DNA from: Rhodosalinus sp041685465
GTDB lineage: Bacteria > Pseudomonadota > Alphaproteobacteria > Rhodobacterales > Rhodobacteraceae
Direction: 5' to 3'
NCBI RefSeq assembly: GCF_041685465.1
Contig: NZ_JAWLFS010000144.1
Span: 1 to 7,733 of the forward strand
Length of the DNA stretch: 7,733 nucleotides
The translations under genes were made by a program, and so were the position numbers. Shown here in pieces: positions 4,618-7,733 of the stretch. The stretch's first letter is position 1. Every line of letters begins with the position of its first letter. The notes below the pieces were generated by a model. It was not told where the DNA came from and made no database searches. It saw nothing but the letters and a program-made list of their open reading frames with translations.

Positions 4618-6998
4618 TGGCCGTCTCCCTCTCCGTCGCCTGTCTCGGGCACGCCGGCGGGCCGCTGGGGCGGCGGCGGGCCGGCCTCGCCCGACGCGGG
4701 CCGCGCGGCGGCCAGCGTCTCGGGATTGCGGAGCCAGACGTCGCGCTGCGCGAAGGGAATCTCGACCCCCTCCTCCGCGAAGCGGCGCGCGATGGCGTGA
4801 TTCAGGTCGGACTGCACGTTCATCACCCAGTTGACGTCGCGCAGGATGGCGCGGATCTCGAAATCGAGCGAGTCGGCCCCGAAGCCCCGGAAGAGGACGA
4901 AAGGCGCAGGATCGAGCAGGACCATGGGATGGTCCTCGGCCACGTCCTGCAGGATGCGCTCCACGGTGCGCGTGTCGGTGCCATAGGCGACGCCCACCGG
5001 CACGATCACCCGCCCGATGGTGTTGCCGCGGGTCCAGTTGGTGACCACGCCGGAGACGAGATCGGCGTTCGGGATCACGACATCGGTGCGGTCGAAGGTC
5101 TCGATCCGCGTCGAGCGCACGGAGATCTTGCGGACGTAGCCCATGCTGCCGCCCACCTCGATCCAGTCCCCCTCGGAGACCGGGCGCTCGATCAGCAGGA
5201 TGATCCCCGAGACGAAGTTCGAGACGATGTTCTGCAGGCCGAAACCGATACCGACCGAGAGCGCGCCGGCGACGATGGCGAGCGACGAGAGGTCGAGCCC
5301 GGTGGCCGAGACCGCGATGAGCGCGGCCAGCAGGATGCCGATGTATCCCGTGCCCGAAACGATCGCCGTCTGCGCGCCCTTGTCGAGCCGCGTGCGGGGC
5401 AGGATCGAGTTTCGCAATCCGCCCTGAAGTGCGCGGGTGGCGACATATCCCAGCGCGAACACCGCCACGAGGGCGACGAAATCCGTGAGCGAGATGCGCG
5501 TCTCGCCCATCTGGATCCCGTCACGCAGCCGGGCCCAGAGATCGGCCAGCTCCGAGGTGCGCGCGCCCCAGATGAGCGCGAGCACCGGCAGCGCCGCAAT
5601 GGTCAGCGCCATGCCGGCGAGCACCGGGAAAAGCCCCTCGCTCGCCGTGTCGCGGCCGGTCACGAGATGGTCGAGGTCCTGCACGAAGCGCTGCAGGATC
5701 AGCACGAGCCCGCCGAGCGCCATCGACGCGACCCAGGGCTGAATGAGGAGCGCCGCGTTCAGGTAGCCGACGGCCGCGAGCAGCGGCGCGACGGCGCCGA
5801 TGACCATGGACAGCGTGCCGAGCGTCCGGATCGCGCGCAGCTCGAAGCCGATCCCGGCCTCGGGCTCCACCCCGCGCCGGTAGCTTGCGAGGATGCGGCC
5901 GAGCCGCACCAGCACGAGACCGATCGCCACGATGAGAGGGAACTGAAGCACCGCCTCGGTCGCCGGCGGAAGCGCTTCCAGCACCACGATCTGGGAGGTC
6001 ACCAACTGCAGCACGACCAGCAAGGCGAGCAGCGTCGCATACCAGCGCGCCTCCGCGCGCCAGCCGCTCTCGAGAAGGACGATCGCATCCGCGTCGCGCG
6101 CGTCGAAGAGGCGCCGCCCCAGCCAGCGGAAGGCGAGGAGCAGCCCGAACGCCCAGGGCAGGAACCCCAGAAGCTGTGTCAGGTTCTGCCCTGCCAGTCC
6201 CGTCAGAAGCAGCGCCCTGACGAGGGCCGCGAAGCCGAGAAAGGGCAGGACGATATGGCCGATCGAGATCAGCAGCGACCAGACGCCCGTGCCGCGCTTC
6301 GAAGCGCTTCGCATCCGGTCGCCCAGCGCCTCCACCCAGTGATGGCCGCGGGCGAGCAGGACGAGACCGATGGCGACGAGCAGAACCGCCGCCGGCAATC
6401 GGTTGCGCGCCTCTGTCAGCCGCGTTTCGGAGGTGATCGTGCGCGCCGTCTCGCGCTGGAGCGCGTGCAGGGCCTCGCGCAGGTCCGTGATGCCCGCGGG
6501 CCAGTGCATCGGATTGAGCGGCGTCGGCCCGAGCGCGCGCAGATCGTCGATCTGACGCCCGCGGAGCAGCGCGTCGATCTCGGTGATCAGCCCGTTCGCA
6601 CGGGTGAAGGCCTCGTCCGCGCGGACCACCGGCGCGCGCGCCTCGGCCAGGCGCGCGCGCAACTCGGCGCGCCGCTCGGCGACCTCGCGCGGCTCGCTCT
6701 CGCCCTCCTCGGGCGGCGGTCCGAGCGCATCGAGTTGCGAGCGCAGCGTCTCGATGCGTGTGGCGTTGATGCCCTGCGCGTCGAGGAACTGGTCACGCCA
6801 GCCCGCGATCCCGGCCCGCAGGCTTTCGAGCGCCGCGTCCGAGGCCTGCGCACGGTCCACGACCGTCTCGGCCCGCTGGGCGAGGCGATCCCAGGCTTCG
6901 TAATCCGGCGGCTCCTGCGCGGCGGCCGCGCCGATCGCGACCCACAGACCGAGCAGGAACGCCGCTGCGAGACCCGCAGCCCGATCGCGGAAGCTCAT
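4614..6998 (-). CDS. Large MscS-family mechanosensitive channel with DUF3772-type periplasmic domain
   Basis: A 794-residue inner-membrane protein, predicted to open under membrane tension and release solutes on osmotic downshock. Order: signal peptide (1-28, ending AAAAQ); a charged, helical, probably coiled-coil periplasmic segment (about 35-195) whose end, with RALGPTPLNPMHW (154-166), looks like the DUF3772 region; then about eleven hydrophobic segments, near 203-217, 240-266, 273-292, 319-340, 350-371, 393-411, 414-437, 455-477, 504-525, 543-566 and 569-603. The last is the MscS pore helix, with GIGFGLQN (583-590, bases 5229-5252) and NFVSGIILLIERPV. The MscS beta domain follows (GDWIEVGGSMGYV, then VVIPNADLVSG), then the alpha/beta domain to about 760. 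The tail (765-794) is Pro-rich, then Gly- and acid-rich, and probably disordered. The architecture resembles MscK/MscM-type large channels. Both ends overlap neighbours by ATGA, placing it in one unit with cysK and alaX. Start chosen by overlap and signal peptide. Confidence 0.93.
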   Translation of the reverse strand: MSFRDRAAGLAAAFLLGLWVAIGAAAAQEPPDYEAWDRLAQRAETVVDRAQASDAALESLRAGIAGWRDQFLDAQGINATRIETLRSQLDALGPPPEEGESEPREVAERRAELRARLAEARAPVVRADEAFTRANGLITEIDALLRGRQIDDLRALGPTPLNPMHWPAGITDLREALHALQRETARTITSETRLTEARNRLPAAVLLVAIGLVLLARGHHWVEALGDRMRSASKRGTGVWSLLISIGHIVLPFLGFAALVRALLLTGLAGQNLTQLLGFLPWAFGLLLAFRWLGRRLFDARDADAIVLLESGWRAEARWYATLLALLVVLQLVTSQIVVLEALPPATEAVLQFPLIVAIGLVLVRLGRILASYRRGVEPEAGIGFELRAIRTLGTLSMVIGAVAPLLAAVGYLNAALLIQPWVASMALGGLVLILQRFVQDLDHLVTGRDTASEGLFPVLAGMALTIAALPVLALIWGARTSELADLWARLRDGIQMGETRISLTDFVALVAVFALGYVATRALQGGLRNSILPRTRLDKGAQTAIVSGTGYIGILLAALIAVSATGLDLSSLAIVAGALSVGIGFGLQNIVSNFVSGIILLIERPVSEGDWIEVGGSMGYVRKISVRSTRIETFDRTDVVIPNADLVSGVVTNWTRGNTIGRVIVPVGVAYGTDTRTVERILQDVAEDHPMVLLDPAPFVLFRGFGADSLDFEIRAILRDVNWVMNVQSDLNHAIARRFAEEGVEIPFAQRDVWLRNPETLAAARPASGEAGPPPPQRPAGVPETGDGEGDGQ
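4625..4634 (-). promoter_or_regulatory. Strong Shine-Dalgarno for alaX inside the channel gene tail
   Basis: On the minus strand the bases read GGAGAGGGAG, 7 bases before the alaX ATG at 4617. The site lies within the last codons of the upstream channel gene, whose tail reads GDGEGDGQ. It allows independent ribosome entry in addition to coupling by the ATGA overlap. Confidence 0.6.
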
Positions 6999-7733
6999 TC
7001 CGGCGCCACCGCCACGTCGGGCATGTCGACGGCGTCCCGCTCCATCCAGCGCGGGACCGGCAGGCCCTTCTCACGCAGGAAGGCGGGATTGAAGAGCTTG
7101 GACTGATAGCGCGTGCCGTAGTCACAGAGGATCGTGACGATGGTGTGCCCCGGCCCCATCTCGCGCGCCATGCGCATGGCGCCCGCGACGTTCACGCCGG
7201 ACGACCCGCCGAGGCAGAGCCCCTCGCGCTCCAGCAGGTCGAAGGCCACCGGCAGCGCCTCCTCGTCCGGGATCTGGCAGCAGAAGTCCGGGGTGAACCC
7301 CTCGAGGTTGGCAGTGATCCGCCCCTGCCCGATACCCTCGGTGATCGAGCTGCCCTCGGACTTGAACGCGCCGGTGGTGTAGTAGCTGTAAAGCGCCGCG
7401 CCCATCGGGTCGGCGAGGCCCATCTTGACGCCGCGCGGCTGCAGGGCCTGCGCCACGCCGGCGAGCGTCCCGCCCGAGCCCACGGCGCAGATGAAGCCAT
7501 CGACCTTCCCCTCGGTCTGCGCCCAGACCTCCGGGCCGGTGCTCTCGACATGCGCCTGCCGGTTGGCGACGTTGTCGAACTGGTTGGCCCAGATCGCGCC
7601 CTGCGCCTCGGACTGCGCGAGCCGCTCGGCGAGGCGGCCGGAATAGCGGACGTAGTTGTTGGGGTTGCGGTAGGGCGCCGCCGGCACCTCGACCAGTTCC
7701 GCGCCGGCGAGGCGGATCATGTCCTTCTTTTCC
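6995..7733 (-). CDS. cysK: Cysteine synthase (O-acetylserine sulfhydrylase), 5' end outside window
   Basis: A PLP enzyme that makes cysteine from O-acetylserine and sulfide in the cytoplasm. The frame stays open to the right edge (EKKD precedes the Met at 7720), so the N-terminal part with the PLP-binding Lys is not visible; about 245 residues are seen. Counting from that Met: QFDNVANRQAH (47-57, matching the QFxNxANxxAH substrate-side loop), the PLP phosphate loop GSGGTLAG (81-88, bases 7457-7480), EGIGQGRITANL (128-139), and GGSSG (171-175) with the Ser facing the PLP pyridine nitrogen. The C-terminal part CDYGTRYQSKLFNPAFLREKGL (199-220) is typical of an alphaproteobacterial subgroup that differs from E. 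coli CysK. Cystathionine beta-synthase or another fold-II enzyme is less likely but cannot be excluded without the N-terminus. The stop overlaps the channel gene start as ATGA. Confidence 0.87.
   Translation of the reverse strand, partial: EKKDMIRLAGAELVEVPAAPYRNPNNYVRYSGRLAERLAQSEAQGAIWANQFDNVANRQAHVESTGPEVWAQTEGKVDGFICAVGSGGTLAGVAQALQPRGVKMGLADPMGAALYSYYTTGAFKSEGSSITEGIGQGRITANLEGFTPDFCCQIPDEEALPVAFDLLEREGLCLGGSSGVNVAGAMRMAREMGPGHTIVTILCDYGTRYQSKLFNPAFLREKGLPVPRWMERDAVDMPDVAVAPE

Noticed and set aside
3892..4800. Plus-strand 302-residue frame opposite alaX
   Set aside because: Arg- and Gly-rich shadow with no family motif; the minus strand encodes AlaX with all zinc ligands.
4617..7106. 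An 829-residue open frame on the plus strand, antisense to the whole channel gene and longer than it
   Set aside because: The translation is low-complexity, rich in Arg, Asp, His and Gln, with no recognisable motif. The minus strand carries a clear MscS protein. Such long shadows arise from high GC at third codon positions.
1..7733. CRISPR array, tRNA or rRNA gene, insertion sequence, attachment site or riboswitch
   Set aside because: No repeat-spacer pattern, cloverleaf, transposase, terminal inverted repeats or long leader was seen by reading. The window is almost fully covered by ordinary genes.

Overview
The window looks like chromosomal DNA of a high-GC alphaproteobacterium, most likely a Rhodobacterales-type organism. 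This rests on the strongly GC-rich third codon positions, a eukaryote-like histidyl-tRNA synthetase, the hisS-hisZ-hisG order, and the style of the cysteine synthase. No 16S or other decisive taxonomic marker is present, so the placement is an inference. Coding density is very high. There are seven genes, two of them cut by the window edges, and only about 100 bases of real intergenic DNA (2916-3012).

Left half, plus strand: the 3' three quarters of hisS (histidyl-tRNA synthetase), then hisZ (a HisRS paralogue that regulates ATP phosphoribosyltransferase), then hisG (the short catalytic subunit). The three are joined by two ATGA stop/start overlaps. HisZ and HisG together form the HisGS-type ATP phosphoribosyltransferase, the first committed step of histidine synthesis. 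The operon therefore pairs the enzyme that uses histidine for translation with the enzyme that controls its synthesis. After a 97-base gap comes a gene for an aminoglycoside phosphotransferase-like kinase of unknown substrate (3013-3891).

Right half, minus strand: cysK (cysteine synthase, 5' end outside the window), a large 794-residue MscS-family mechanosensitive channel with a DUF3772-type periplasmic region, and an AlaX-type alanyl-tRNA editing protein. These are again joined by two ATGA overlaps and so probably form one transcript. The two transcription units converge with only 6 bases between the kinase stop and the alaX stop.

No mobile element, CRISPR array, tRNA, rRNA or riboswitch was seen, and I see no convincing undescribed system. 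The points most worth a second look are: the eukaryote-like HisRS, which implies unusual tRNA-His identity rules; two free-standing relatives of aminoacyl-tRNA synthetase parts (HisZ and AlaX) in one window; the tightly coupled cysK-channel-alaX set; and the orphan kinase with slightly different codon use and its own short leader.
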